From: Trichaptum fuscoviolaceum
Lineage: Eukaryota > Basidiomycota > Agaricomycetes > Hymenochaetales > Trichaptaceae
Direction of reading: 5' to 3'
Assembly: GCA_910574455.1 (NCBI GenBank)
Contig: CAJSYZ010000005.1
Coordinates: 4,526,001-4,590,000, forward strand
Length of the DNA: 64,000 nucleotides
The translations under genes and the position numbers were made by a program. Below, piece by piece: positions 40,644-52,541 of this stretch. The notes beneath the pieces are model-generated. The model did not search any database, was not told the DNA's origin, and worked only from the letters and a program-made list of their open reading frames with translations. Numbering within the stretch: position 1 is the stretch's first letter; each line of letters starts with the position of its first letter.

Positions 40644-42240
40644 CTAATCAAACTTCCGTTTCTTCGACGGCCCCTCTCCCTTCTCCTCGTCGATGTCCAT
40701 CCTTTCGAAATGGTCCTCCGGGAACCCACCGAACTCATCGTCGAAATTATAGTCATCGAGTTCCTCGACATCATCATCATCATCATCATCATCATCGACG
40801 ACGACAACGTCCCGCGGCTTCCCTTTCCCCGCACGCCGTTTCGCCAAACCGACGAGTTCCTCAACAGTCTGCGCCACGTCCAACTGCGCCCGCTCGAGTC
40901 GATCGGTGAGCCGACGAATCTCGTCCGATGTGCGCGGCGACTCGACATCCTCGCCAACTTTCGCGACATTCTTCTTCTTGTCTAGCAGATAAAATAAGAC
41001 GGGTTCGATACACGAACCCCACAACGTACCCGTCTTTCCATCATCCTTGCGGGCGACCGGTCGCATGGTCGGCTTCGGCAACGTGATCTTCATGGATTGA
41101 ATGTCTTCCTCGCCTTCCAACAAACGCAGCAACGCCGACCTCGACTTGCCGGACAGAGAGCAATGCTTCTTGTCCTTCCCGCACCGTTGACACGCCGCCA
41201 ACTTGTCCGAACTCCTCTTTTTCTTCTCCGCATCACCAGGTTTCGGCCACAACTTCACGAGACATTCTTGACCACGACCCTTGCAACTCAGGCAACCGTG
41301 CCTTCCGACCGGGCCATATTCCTGATCACCAAACTAACATCAATCACTAACCTCCGCATGACAGACACAGATACTCACCTCCTTCTGGTCGTCGAGCTCG
41401 TCAGCCACGTCCGGATAAAACATCCCGGACGCGTCCAACTCCGCCGCCCTCCCCCCTTTTATCTTCCGCACCTCCACCGCATCCATCTGCAGATACGGCA
41501 GACCCTTCGTCGTCCCCCCGCGAGTCGCTGTTGCTGTTGCTGTTGCTGACGCCACTCGACTACCGGACTTCCGACCATAGGTCCGCTGCGACCTCGCCGC
41601 ACTTGCTGTTGTTGCTGTCGCTGCTGCAGACGGCTCACTCACCACCGACCCTGGCGCATCAGAGACCGACATAGTCTTCTTCTCTGCGCGCCTCGTCGGC
41701 GTTCGAGTTGCTGCTGCTGCTGCTGTTGTCACAGACTTCCCTACTAACACAATCAGCACCCTTCTTTTTTTTACCCTCGACAGATTCACTTACCGGTCGA
41801 CACCGTCCGACGCGCATTATCATCAAGCCCACTACCGAGGGGTTCCTCCGCCGGGATCGCCTCCATGTCCCAACCGTAGACTCGCCAATTCGGATGCGTC
41901 TGCAGCCACGAAGCCTCTCGGGTTTCGTACAACGTCACCCAAGTACGCAACTCCGGCATGATAGCGCGCATCGTCTTCGAACCAGCACGCTCAGCGACCT
42001 TAGTCTATCCGAACCATCAGACAATGTCAAGAACAAGATATTCACTCCACTTACCATCAGATTCGCTATCGCACGATGCTCTGCGGCAGGAGGTTGGGCA
42101 CCGGGGGTGCGCCCCGGAAACACCTCTACCCTCTGCATCACAACCGCGATCGCTCTCGCAAACGACTCGCCGGCCAACACCGTCACGTAGTCGAGGACGG
42201 AGTCCCGAATATCAACAGAAATAGCGGGTTTCTGAGCCAT
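40644..42240 (-). CDS. Antisense spliced gene in chromovirus B: Zn-cluster-like protein
   Basis: Four exons on the minus strand, opposite to gag-pol: 42240-42055, 41998-41794, 41743-41379 and 41321-40644. Introns are 56, 50 and 57 nt with GTAAGT, GTAAGT and GTGAGT donors and AG acceptors. Phases fit perfectly, giving 477 residues from an ATG. Exon 4 begins with CLSCKGRGQEC (CX2CX6C, residues 262-272), and a second CX2CX6C, CQRCGKDKKHC, follows at 296-306. This resembles a fungal Zn2Cys6 cluster stretched by a long middle loop. The middle is Ala/Thr-rich with a CAG-type run. The end has a helical segment, an acidic tract (VVVDDDDDDDDDVEELDD) and a basic tail (KKRKFD). It sits between pol and the 3' LTR. 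A DNA-binding regulator is the likely role, but this is inference. Confidence 0.75.
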
Positions 42241-42465
42241 GGTAAAAGAAGCAGATGGGATGGTGGTAACAGACGAAATTCAAATTGATACTGACCACCC
42301 TCTCCCCCCCCCACAATTTTATACTCACGTCCGACTCACAAATTTTACCCCAATACTGACGCCATTTTTTTACTCCGACCCGACACTCCGCACCCCAATC
42401 ACCTCCCAACACCTACTTACGCCCACAACGACGTCCATAACCTGCCTCAACGGGGCTCGGCAGTT

Positions 42466-42475
42466 GAAGGGGGAG
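42466..42475 (+). promoter_or_regulatory. Polypurine tract of chromovirus B
   Basis: GAAGGGGGAG lies four bases before the 3' LTR start at 42480. This is the expected primer site for plus-strand DNA synthesis and fixes the element's orientation. Confidence 0.75.
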
Positions 42476-42479
42476 CTAC

Positions 42480-43323
42480 TGTCACGACTACACTTTTACC
42501 TAACCTTTCCGAACAGGTACTACAATGTCCGCTCATAGTTCGGCACTCCGACTCGTCTCCACCGAACGGACATCGTGGACAACGCGTGCACGCAGGGATA
42601 TCAGACTAATATCCATCCCGTGCCAACATCCGCCATAGGCCGAACGCCGGACAATACAATTGAATATCCAATATCCAATACTGTCACTAACCTTTCGCAC
42701 TAGACACCGGATCATAGCCGGGCCGACCGCAAACGTATCACCACGTGCATTCCGCACTACAACCGACGTCATAGGGCCCCGCTACGTACCTGACCGGACC
42801 GCCGAAACGGACCCTTTCTATTCTTTCTATCCTGAACATGCCGCATACATGCGATTGCCTCCGTTGTAACCTTCGGCCTCGCATTTACTCCTTTCCCTTT
42901 TCATTCATGCCTTCAACCCGATCCGGACTACGATCGGACATGCGTTTTATCAACAATGTACAAACAGGTCTCAACTATAAAAGTCGATACATGTATCGTA
43001 GTATAGCTTCGACTCAAATATCACAAGTCCTAGGGTATCAATACGATACTAGGCCGTTGAGCTCCACCAGACCTTCGTCCGACCTTATACTGCGCGATTC
43101 GCAGTCGGGATCAACTTATCCCGGTTCTCTCTTCAGTTTCCGACTCTTACGTCGAACTGCGTTCGACTCTCTTCTCTATATCTATTAGGCTCCGTAGCCT
43201 TGTCCGTGAGTTCGTGTTAGCTTAACGAAGCTAACGTTTCTTCCTTTATTAGAGCCACCCCTTCGGTCGTCCGACTTAACAGTCGGACTTCCGTTTCTCA
43301 AAGGTCTGAAGCCCGGTCTGACA
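42480..43323 (+). repeat. 3' LTR of chromovirus B
   Basis: 844 bp, nearly identical to 33196-34039 and followed by the ggcgc target copy at 43324-43328. Its minus-strand face lies about 240 bp upstream of the antisense gene's ATG, so it could supply that gene's promoter. Confidence 0.93.
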
Positions 43324-43328
43324 GGCGC

Positions 43329-45719
43329 CTGATGTACAACTTCCCTCCTTATGCACTGATTTCGTCCTGAAACACCGTGTTCTAAGGCCATCAGGCAGCC
43401 AGGCAACGCTTCAGGTAGGCATGGCATCGCTTCATCCCATTTAAGGAAGCTTCAGGACGCGCCAGGACGCGCCAGTCGCCGTAAGCAGACGGAAGTTTCC
43501 CTGATGTATGTCGCCCCGTACCATTGTCGACGCTATAGTAGGTGAGAGGCGGTCGTTACTGTTGACTAGCCTGGAAACTAAATGTTGACCACAAGAGAGT
43601 GCCAATTCACCTTGGAAAATAAAGCGATGCGGCGTGGAAACACGAGGCTGTTTTCGGCCTTCTGCTCCGAACGCCGTTTTTCTGTTATCTTCAGCATCCG
43701 AGAGTCATCTTTCGCCTCCATCGTACATGCTTCACCCGAGCACAGACATTACAACAGCTATATGAATCCAGCGCCTATCTTATGCCAGTGCAGTAGAAGC
43801 GCTTATCAATGTGCCACCCGATTTTTGGCGTCGTTACAACTTCGGGGCAGGCACCTGCCGCTACTCATGATATATCGGATGGATAGGAGCTCGAGGACTG
43901 CGAGCACTGGTAAGCCTAGAGAAAGGACTAGAAGCAGCTTGGTTGAGAATGAAGCAAAGCAGCTGATCCGCTCACCCCGTGAAAATAATTCTGCATGCTG
44001 ACCTGAGGAGAAAAATTCTTATTTCTTTTATAATATTGCACTTGCTAAACCACTATCCACCGCGATAGACGCCGCGATGTATCTTAAAACGAGTGGGTGG
44101 GTCCGATAGAAGCTGACCCTAGCTCTTCCCCTGCATTGATACTTCGTAGGAATGACTTTAAAAGGCTCGCAATATCGCGAAGGGGAGAAGACAAGCTGTG
44201 GATGGCGTTGCCGCGATAAGCAGTCAGGGGAGCGATTAGCAACTTGAAATGCCCTCGCCGAGATTGCAGTATCTTGCCAGACGAGGGTAGCATCTCGTTC
44301 CAAACCTTCGATATTGACTTTCTTCTGGTTCCCGAGGATTGCCTGATTTCATCCCCTCTTGTCTGTAACAAGCCTTCGCAAATGCTTTAACATATGAAGC
44401 TGAAGCTTGCTTGTATGGAAGGGGGGATTGGAGTAGGTTGTACCCTCCCGAACTCAGATATGTCGCGGTCCAGCTCCAGATTACCATGCTCATCTTTATT
44501 TCTGCAGAGTCGATCGACACCTGGATTGTCCTTCGCTTTCGGTGTAGTCGCTGTCATCATCTTGGCGACGTGAAGCCGCGAGAGCATGCCTGGACGAAAG
44601 AATGATTTCACTCCGGCTTCTGGACGTCCGATTGGATTGGATTTCACTCACCCCTCGCCCTCCTGAACATGCTATTCGATCAGCTCATGCACGGCAGCCC
44701 TTGCCTGTGCGCGAGTGTCATCCAATGTGCAACGGGCGACGGCTTGTGCACTGTACCGCTTCCTCATTCGTCGGCGTCCTGTGCAGGTAGATGGGTTTTC
44801 CCAACTGCTTCTTGAAGGTTCGGCAACGGACTTACGAGTCATTCCAGCGTTCGATCAGATTAACGACGCTGGCCGGTCTACTGGATAATCAATGGTCGTC
44901 CAGCCATAAACGCATGACATACGTAGCTTCGAGTGGAGCTTGCATCCACGATCATGAACAACCCTTGCTTGGTCACATCTGCTTGCCTTGTTCGTATAAG
45001 CCACATCTTTGAAAGAGGAATATGTTGTTACCTTGAAATGAGAAAAGGTGAGTCTAGCGAAGATCGGTTTAGATGGCCTTGGACTCACTATATCTATTAA
45101 CGATCTTCGACGGACTCAACTTGTTGATGGCACCTCCCCAGCTCTCTATGCAGAAAGCCAATCTGCCATTTGCCTTCGTCAGTCCACTCATTGACAGGTG
45201 AGTCCATCTGAAAATCTCTTTACTAGTCAAACTTCAGAACACTCTCATAGGAGCGATGTTGGTTTAGTATAGAGAGAATACCCATACTTCCTGCTGCGTG
45301 AGGGGGGAAGGAAAGAGTGGTGACCGGTGTGGTTAGACGAGCCAAGTCGCGAAACCAAAACGCTGTGCGTGACCTTGAGGCGCGTCGCGTCGCGCGTTAA
45401 TGTGCCCACCGGCGGGCTTTAAATTGTAATGTGGAAACACATACCTGTCCTCCACTTACCACAACCATCGCACCGATTCTTCTTCCCTCCCTCTTCAAAC
45501 TCGTCTTCCTCAACAATCAGGCTTACATTTACAGACATCTTCTCAACATCAACCTTTCTTAAATCATGGACGACAAGCTCACAGAACAGTATTGGCGTAC
45601 GTTCGATGATGATAGGCTTTCATGCACGGGACTCGAGAACCGAATCCCTCTTCGACCAGTTTGTCCTCATCTCCCTTTTATACCTTCCTTCATTCTGACC
45701 TACCTCTTTACCGACCAAG
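43329..45719. other. No confident gene
   Basis: Several open frames exist, for example plus 43582-44001 (139 codons) and minus frames between 44028 and 45120. One minus frame reads VDASSTRSYVCHAYGWTTID near 44900-44960. They change frame often and none resolves into a known protein, so I read the region as decayed coding or transposon sequence. The last 300 bp are pyrimidine-rich and probably promoter or 5' UTR of the zinc-finger gene. An ATG at 45566 may belong to an upstream exon. Confidence 0.4.
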
Positions 45720-47185
45720 ATGCAAAACCAGCGAGACAGAACAAATTTGCGTGCGGCCACAACGCCTTACCACACTGATGAAGACGGTCACAAGCCAACC
45801 ACTACCTCAACAATGGCTACAAAGGACTCTTCATCGAGCTCACTTCTCCACAAAACACCTCGCCGGTATGGACCAGGGCGTGTTGGAGTAGATCCAAGCG
45901 TTGGCTACGAGGACAACGAAGGCCACGTTCGAGCAGGCACAGGCGCAGACGGGAATGTCATGTTCGAGGGATCAGAAGATGTATACGGCAACAACTGTGA
46001 GTTCTTGCAGTAACTCGAGTATTGTAGACAACTGACTTGTTTCTCAGACAGTACATCCAGGAGGTACATATACAATGACCCAGAGCGACGAGACGACGGC
46101 GAATCAACCTCAGTTCGTTTTTGGCTCAACAGCTAACATCGATTTCCCTTTCAATTTCGAACTAGGACGATTTTTTACTCCGTCCGAGATGCAGTATGTT
46201 ATGAACATGCAGAGCCTTCAATGGAGAAGGACTCTCAGCTCGCCTGTCCTCCAGTTAGGAACTGGCCACTTATTTAACTCCTACTGAAGACCAGCAACCT
46301 GCCCTTCCCACACCAACGTCGATTCCACGCGGACTCGAGCTCTACCTGGATCTACCCGCGAGTCATGCGACTGGCCTATACGGCGAAGGCGACTTCGATG
46401 GATCGACTACCCAGCAGCCATATCCAGCCCCGGCGCTTAGCCCAGGAATTATTGCAGCCTCAGCTAGTTATTGTGTTCCTTACCTCCACCGCTCGCAGCT
46501 CCCGACGCCCTCACCAAGCGCTGACAGTCATGCCTCTCTTCCTCTTGACTCTCCTGCGTTTCCTGCAGTTTGTCTCGACTTAGCTGGAATGAGCCAAGGA
46601 AAATATTATCGTGGAGCTGTGGTTCAGCTTGCGGCGGTACCATTTGTGAACGATCCCTACCCGTACCCGCAGTCGGTCGCGTACGGCCCATCGCAAGCGG
46701 GACCAAGCACCTTGTCTTTCCCTACACTTCAACAGACGCCCTCATGTGCACCAGGCGTATTGTCCCGGAAGAGGGGCACGGGGACGCGAGATACCGCATC
46801 GCTACCCGCACCAGCTGCAAAGAAGGGTGGCAATGGGAATGGACCAGGACGTATCCCGAAGGCCAAGAACTTCAAATGTACTGTAGCTGGCTGTGATTCT
46901 GCCTATGAATCGAAAAACAAATTGGTTGATCATCTGCGCAGTCATGACCCTTCTAAGCGTCTACAGTGTCCAAATACAGGCTGTACGACATTTAAAAACG
47001 CTCAGGATCTTGCAAGACACGTGTATAGGCAGAAGACTACATGCAAAGACGCAGCACCCAAAGGCAGACTTCCTGAAAACTTTGAAGACAAGGAACCACG
47101 CGAGATTTATGAGCTCCTGAGGGTGTTGAGCGCAGAAACGAAGTTGGCTATGCAAGCTCAGGCGCAGACACCAGCACAATCGTAG
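45720..47185 (+). CDS. C2H2-type zinc-finger protein
   Basis: Exon 1 is 45720-45996 (ATG 45720, GTGAGT donor, phase 1). Exon 2 is 46052 to about 46193 (GTATGT donor). Exon 3 starts between 46195 and 46300, but its exact acceptor could not be fitted, and it runs to the TAG at 47183-47185. The N-terminal two thirds are polar, Pro/Ser/Tyr-rich and probably disordered. Near the C-terminus are a classical finger, CTVAGCDSAYESKNKLVDHL followed by RSH (CX4CX12HX3H), and a second degenerate one, CPNTGCTTFKNAQDLARH followed by C rather than H. A helical tail follows, with EIYELLRVLSAETKL. This is the usual layout of basidiomycete zinc-finger proteins thought to be transcription factors. Targets are unknown. 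No damage is seen apart from the unresolved junction. Confidence 0.7.
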
Positions 47186-49079
47186 ACGGAGCTTTTGCAG
47201 TAGAGGAATGATGTTGTTGCACCATGGAGGTAGGCATTCTTATTGATCTGTAACTGTACTACATATGTTCGTGATCTGGAATGTGATGTATGTATAATAC
47301 TCGGAGATATTGATGATATACTTTTGATTTCTTCTATCTATTAAGCATCTAAAACTTATTGCACTTGCCAAGACTCCCTGCTTGTTGCCACCGCACGCTG
47401 TTGTAGCTGTGGTTGTCTTAATTGGGATTCTTCCAAGTAGGAAGCTGTGGAAAAAAAAACTGGACCGACAGGGTGTTGGGCAAAGCCACTCCAGGGTGAC
47501 CGCACCCCCAATGTAGCCATGCCCCGCCAGCCTCGTGAAACCGCTGCAAAAAGGTAAGGGCAGTATGGTCAATCCGAATGGAAGGCCTTCCAATGAGGTG
47601 TGGGCGGGAGGCCCATAAAAATCTTGACACCTTGATGCCTTGCTGCTGTCCGGAGGCATGATTATTGTGGTTGATGGCAACGAAACAATGGTCCGGTGGC
47701 ACTCATCTTGACGCATGACTTACCTCCGACTTTATTTTCATAGTCAAGTTCTGGACATTCACATGCAAAAAGCTTTTCTGCATTTTGATTTGAATATATG
47801 ATGGGAGAAGAGACAAGACAAAAAAATGTTGTTTTGTGTTCTAGATAAGACAGTCAGAGAACTCAAAGACAAACACGGGATGCAAAGTGTTCAAAAAAGT
47901 GGACCTGTGCTCATACTCTCGGCCTTGCTGCTAGTGATCCATAATGATGGAGCAGTAAGAAAGAGATAGTGTTATATATAACATTTGTCTACGCATCTGT
48001 CTCAAATGCGGAGCTTGGGAGGTTGCGGAGGGTGAGAACAAGAAGAGGCAGCTGTCAGATAGAGTATACATGGGGAAGGAATCATTCTCAATGCTTGTCA
48101 AAAGAGCCTCCAGTAGAATTCTTCCGCAGAGCATCTCTGAAATGCTCCAGGTTCAAATCGCAGACAGGTTCTAGGATGTGCTACCGCAAGGTAACAGATG
48201 TGGAGATGGCAAGTGTATCCCGCCAAGTGCCTTGGCTGCAAATGCTGTATCGTCCCATGCCGGTGGTATTCCCGGTCTTGCCGAGCGGACGGCAGATCGG
48301 AGGATCGGACCCTTTCGTGTCCGTATGTGTATAGGTGCGTGTGCAAGGGTGTCCATGTGGGTGACACAGCAAACATCGGAGGCTGTCTCAAAGTGTGACA
48401 GGGTCTATGAAGCGGTGTCCCTTCTTTCAAGGGCTGTCAATTGTTGAGACAAAACGCTTGAGACAGCCTTCCTCAGCCAATCACCGACCAGAAACGTAAG
48501 AATTGTCTGAAACATCAGGAAAACTACTTTCTACTTAAAAGCGACTTAAGCGTGACTTAGATGTCCTGAGAGACTGACGACTGAATAAGGCAAGCTTTAC
48601 TTATTCATGCATGTCCTCCCATTATTCAGGACACATTGGCTGAAATAAGGCAAGCTGGCTGAAATCAGAGCTCCAGCCAGCCAGTCAGTCAGGCCAGGCA
48701 TTCAGGCAGTTCAGTCAATAAGTTATTATAAGTAAATAATCATATTACAAGTGTAGAATAAGTACAATAATAAGTAAACAAATATGTAAAAATGGCACTG
48801 CGACGCAAACATGATAGCGTCCATGGCGCTCTCGCACAGCTCGAGGCGCACTGCCTCCGCATTGTATCATACAACGCCGAGATTTTGACGGCGAATTACT
48901 AGAGCCTTTCAATGCGCTTGGTGAGAGTTGCACTTTCGCCATTGGCGTCACTAGCAGACCATCCTAGAAGCGCGCCCAACGTTTAGGGCTATGCCTCTCG
49001 TCAACGACAACCTCAGTGTCACTGAGAAGGTCGATGATAGCTCGGACCAGGTTTTGAATCTCCTTGCGTTGAGCAAGAT
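47186..49079. other. Intergenic, no confident gene; repeat-like patch near 48530-48740
   Basis: Open frames at 47240-47716 (minus) and 48098-48447 (both strands) have no supporting features. At about 48540-48740 a patch with repeated GGCAAGC(T)..CTGGCTGAAAT and CCAGCCAGTCAGTCAGG text resembles material at 43440-43470 and 58800-58960 (CTGAGAGAC, AATAAGGCAA, CAGGACGCG). It is probably pieces of one dispersed repeat family. Confidence 0.4.
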
Positions 49080-49821
49080 GCAAGTACGATGCATACTTCG
49101 GATGCAACAACTAGTTCAATCACGGCCGAAGCAGCGTTGTAACACTGAGGAGGAGTTAGAACAACGAAGTTCGTCGAAGGGAGAAAAGATACATACTCGG
49201 TTGAAGTAAGTTGTTTGGTCGGAATGGGCTTTCCCGACAAACGAGTGTTGAAAACCGAAAGAAAGCGCGAGCCTATTAGCTATTGCACAGCAAAGTCGGA
49301 AGGAGATACATACCCTGCCCAAGCCTGTGGGACTGCTCGCACTGCTGTAAATCTTCTTCTGGAACTCATTCATGACGCGCAGCTCCGCATTGTATCCCGC
49401 CAGATGTATGTCAAATTTCCGGAAGTTGTACGGCGACAATTTCCACCACTCTGCAGAGTGCGTTGCGAGATAGTCACTAAAGACAATCGTGCTCTGCTTC
49501 CCATGCCAGCTACTTGTCGATCGGTCCAAGTTGTAGCAGTTTAGCCATACGCGGGTACAAGCAGTTCTCGTGCATGCGTCTCGTTCCTTGGACGGACTGA
49601 AGGAGGTACGTGAAGGTTCAAATTGGTTGCTACTGGAATGGCAAGTCCAAGGTAAAGCCACGTCTGATCTTCCTCCCATTGCCGCATAGGGGCCGGGTAT
49701 AATGAGAGTAAAATGTACGCAGAGACTGTCTCCACTGTCTTCGGGCCGCTGATTAGGGCAGTTCCTGCAGCAAGTTGAGCATATGTTATCAGTTCTTCAT
49801 ACAGTCCGGGACGTCCCGAGT
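49080..49821 (-). pseudogene. Decayed fungal transcription-factor gene (Fungal_trans domain type)
   Basis: On the minus strand from 49821 the text resembles the middle homology domain of fungal Zn2Cys6 regulators: LYEELITYAQLAAGTALISG, VETVSAYILLSLYPAPMRQW, TWLYLGLAIPVATNLNLH, then in a shifted frame RVWLNCYNLDRST and SAEWWKLSPYNFRKFDIHL, and later LALSFGFQHSFV. At least one frameshift (near 49550) breaks the reading. About 60 residues expected between PTGLG and LALSFGFQ are missing or lie in an intron-like gap. A last exon, CYNAASAVIELVVASE, follows a GTATGT...CAG intron. The 5' half, including any zinc cluster, is absent. The gag-only LTR element inserted at 49827 borders it, and no clear continuation is seen beyond 56359. 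Confidence 0.6.
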
Positions 49822-49826
49822 AGTAT

Positions 49827-52350
49827 CTGTTACGACCTGGGGGGAACCTGGGGGCCGTGGCGCGTTAGCGGCTTCCGGGGCAAGGCCTGGGAGGGCGCGC
49901 GGCAGCTGAGAAGGCGTAGGGAACCGTTAAGGACGCTACAACGCCAACGGAGTCGCGCGGGAAGCGGGGCGGCGGGGGCGAGACGCAAGGGGGCTCAAGG
50001 CGAGGACGGGACGGAGTCAGAGTCGAGGCTGGGAAGGCAGAGTCGAGGCGCGGGGAGACAGAGTCGAGACGCGGGGAAATGCCAAGCGGGATTCTGGCGG
50101 GAATCTAGCGGGAATCTGGATTCGCGCGGGAATCTGGATTCGTGCGGGAATCTGGATTCGTGCGGGGATCGAAGAGCGGGAATCGTTCGGGGCTTTTGCG
50201 GGAATCGCAGAGCGGGATTCTGGCGGGAATCTCAGAGCGGGATTCTGGGCAGGACTCAGAGCGGGATTCGCAGAGCGGGATCCGGGACAAGACAGAGACA
50301 AGAGAGCCAGAGAGCAGGCGTGCTCAGGACGGGAGCAGAGAGCTCAAGATAACCGGGATCTCAAGGCAACACTTCTGTATCAGGAGGAGGTTCCCTAAGG
50401 AAGCACTCGACAAGTCAGCATTGTAAAACTACACTAGAGACAAGACAGAAACACACCTAAGGAAGCACTCGACAAGAGGACAAAAGTGAGTGCTCCTTAC
50501 GGTGGCGACAGGTATTTATCTACTGGGCAGAATCTACAGGGAACGGGCATGCACAAACGCGCAACTAACTAGTTACACAATCTTGCGGGCGAAGGCCGCG
50601 CATACAGTGACGTGAATCCGGGATTCGGGATTCGGTGCGGGAACATCTGGGCAAGATCTAAGGGAACGAGCGTGAAGCATGGTCAAGTGGAACAAAGAGA
50701 ACTAAAGGAATGAATTGTGCGCGAGGTATCAAGCTGGCGCACAGGCAGCGGGGTAACGAGCGTGGGGGGCGGATGTAATGCATACATCGTCTCGGGATAA
50801 GTTGCAGGCAACTTCTGGCGTGGATCAGGGTCGCGGGAGATCGACAGGGACCAACTTCGAAGAAGCCGGTGCTTCGATGTCGTAACGAAGCCTAATCGCG
50901 AGGCGCGCGCGGGGCAGGGCGACTAAGGACGAGGTTCGAGTCCTTGCGGACAATGAGATCAATCCCGCACACGGGGTGGCGGGAATCTGGTCTACGGGCC
51001 GGGACAGGACGCTACTAACGAGACTAGTTGGCTGGCACGTGCGTGGCCAGGCCAATCACCTGGGGCTATCTCAAGACGAGGTTAGCATCGAGGAGCGGGG
51101 AAGCTAAGGGGTTTCCCTTGGACAACGGGAAACTCGCGCGATTCGCGACGGGATCATGCAGGGAATCTGGTTCGGGTTTCGACCGGGTTTCGAGTTCGGG
51201 TTTCGACTGGGAATCGAGTTCGGGTTTAGACCGGGAATCGAGTTCGGGTTTCGACCGGGAATCGAGACAGGGAATCTTTCGGGAATCAGAGCGGGAACTT
51301 AGCTGGGGTTGCGATGGGAATCGCGGCGGGATCGAAGGCGGGAATCCTGCGGGGGATTTGCGCAGGGATTCGAGACGGGACGCGAGGCGGGAAACGAGCG
51401 GGATTTCGACTGGGATCGTGCGGGGGAAAGGAGCGGGATTCCAACCGGGAAGCGAGCGGGGTTTCTACCGGGAATGAGCGGGGGAGTCTGGCGAGACTCT
51501 AGTCGGGAAACGAGCGGGGGGAGTTTGGCGGGACTCCAACCTGGACGAGTGGGGGAGTCTTGACGGGACTCCAACCGGGAACGAGCGTGGGTTGCGGGAT
51601 TGTCAGAGAGGACGCTTGACAGCGTTCGCGGCGAGGCGGGATTCCTGGCGGGGCAGGCTGTGGACGAACAAGGGCAGGTCGAGAGGCACAGGATGTCGAA
51701 GGGGTTAGCTAGGGCACCGTGGCAGGACGAGCGCAGGGCAGGGTTCGTGACCGGGCAGGATTGCGGGACAGCAATCCTTGACCGCTGTCGTGTTGGCTTA
51801 CTCAAGGCCAGACAGAGGTCGGCTTTGGACGCAGTGGATCAATCTCCTAACTGCACTTCATGACTGTGGACGCGAGGCCGGGATCTGGTATCCGGGCATA
51901 GTCGAGAACCTACGAGGTCTGGGATAGCTATGGCTATGGCTATGGCTGTGGCAGGCTATGGCTATGGCTGTGGCTATGGTGAGTGACTTCGGGACTATGG
52001 CGAGGTACGGGGTTCACTGGAGCGGGGAACAGAGCATGACGGGAGCGGGGAGCGAGCGGGGGATCATCCTAGAGTCGGGGGGAACGACGAGGCGGGCTAG
52101 GGATGGATCGAGACACGGGGACGAGGCGAGGGACTGACGAGGAGACGTGGGCGAGGACAAGCAGGGGCGAGGAGGTCATAGCGGGGCGGAACTCTTAGCA
52201 GGAGAATGCATGGCGAAGCAGAGGTTCTTCTGGGATCAGAGAGCGGGGGATCCTTTCGGGATCTAGCCAAGGTCGCGATTTCGGGTTTCAGCATACCGGG
52301 TTCTGTTCGGGATTGCCTTAGACATGTTGGGGTCCTGGGGGATCCCAACA
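49827..52350 (-). repeat. 3' LTR of the gag-only element, 2524 bp
   Basis: GC-rich and built largely from degenerate short repeats: GGGAATCTGGATTCG units near 50097-50165, CGGGATTC/GCAGAGCGGGA units near 50190-50290, CGGGTTTCGACCGGGAATCGAG units near 51165-51270, and CTATGG hexamers near 51925-51980. The many open frames in it are by-products of these repeats, not genes. Confidence 0.92.
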
Positions 52351-52352
52351 TT

Positions 52353-52362
52353 ACCCCCCTCC
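52353..52362 (-). promoter_or_regulatory. Polypurine tract of the gag-only element
   Basis: On the minus strand GGAGGGGGGT stands two bases before the 3' LTR. It is the expected plus-strand primer and shows that the machinery-recognition signals are kept although pol is missing. Confidence 0.75.
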
Positions 52363-52541
52363 AAAGGTGCTACTCCGGAGCACCAAAGGATTAGAGTAGT
52401 CTTTAGCTTTCCGTACTAATTATCCAATACTTAATAACCATAATCATAACCAAGGCGCAGAGTCTTTCGGGATTTCCGTCGAGAAACCAATATTACCAAC
52501 GCGGGACTAAACATAATCCGAAAAAAAATTTGCGGGGGAGT

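Larger units (their letters stand above)
33196..43323 (+). mobile_element. Chromovirus B: full-length Ty3/Gypsy LTR retrotransposon, 10.1 kb
   Basis: Direct LTRs of 844 bp (33196-34039 and 42480-43323) begin TGTCACG and end CTGACA. They are flanked by ggcgc at 33191-33195 and 43324-43328. I noticed one LTR difference (ACGATG versus ACAATG near base 45). A purine tract lies directly before the right LTR, confirming plus orientation. The order is LTR, gag, pol with a single internal stop, an antisense spliced gene, LTR. The element differs from chromovirus A in LTR, gag and pol text. It is young but, with the stop in pol, probably no longer autonomous. Confidence 0.95.

Noticed and set aside
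50097..50290. Regularly spaced repeats that might suggest a CRISPR-like array
   Set aside because: Units vary in length and are degenerate and contiguous. There are no uniform spacers and no cas genes, and the setting is an LTR of a eukaryotic element.
50142..51563. Many open frames in the 2.5-kb LTRs (and their copies at 54143-55712)
   Set aside because: They consist of repeated RESG/SRFPPE-like text produced by microrepeats, on both strands at once, so they are not genes.
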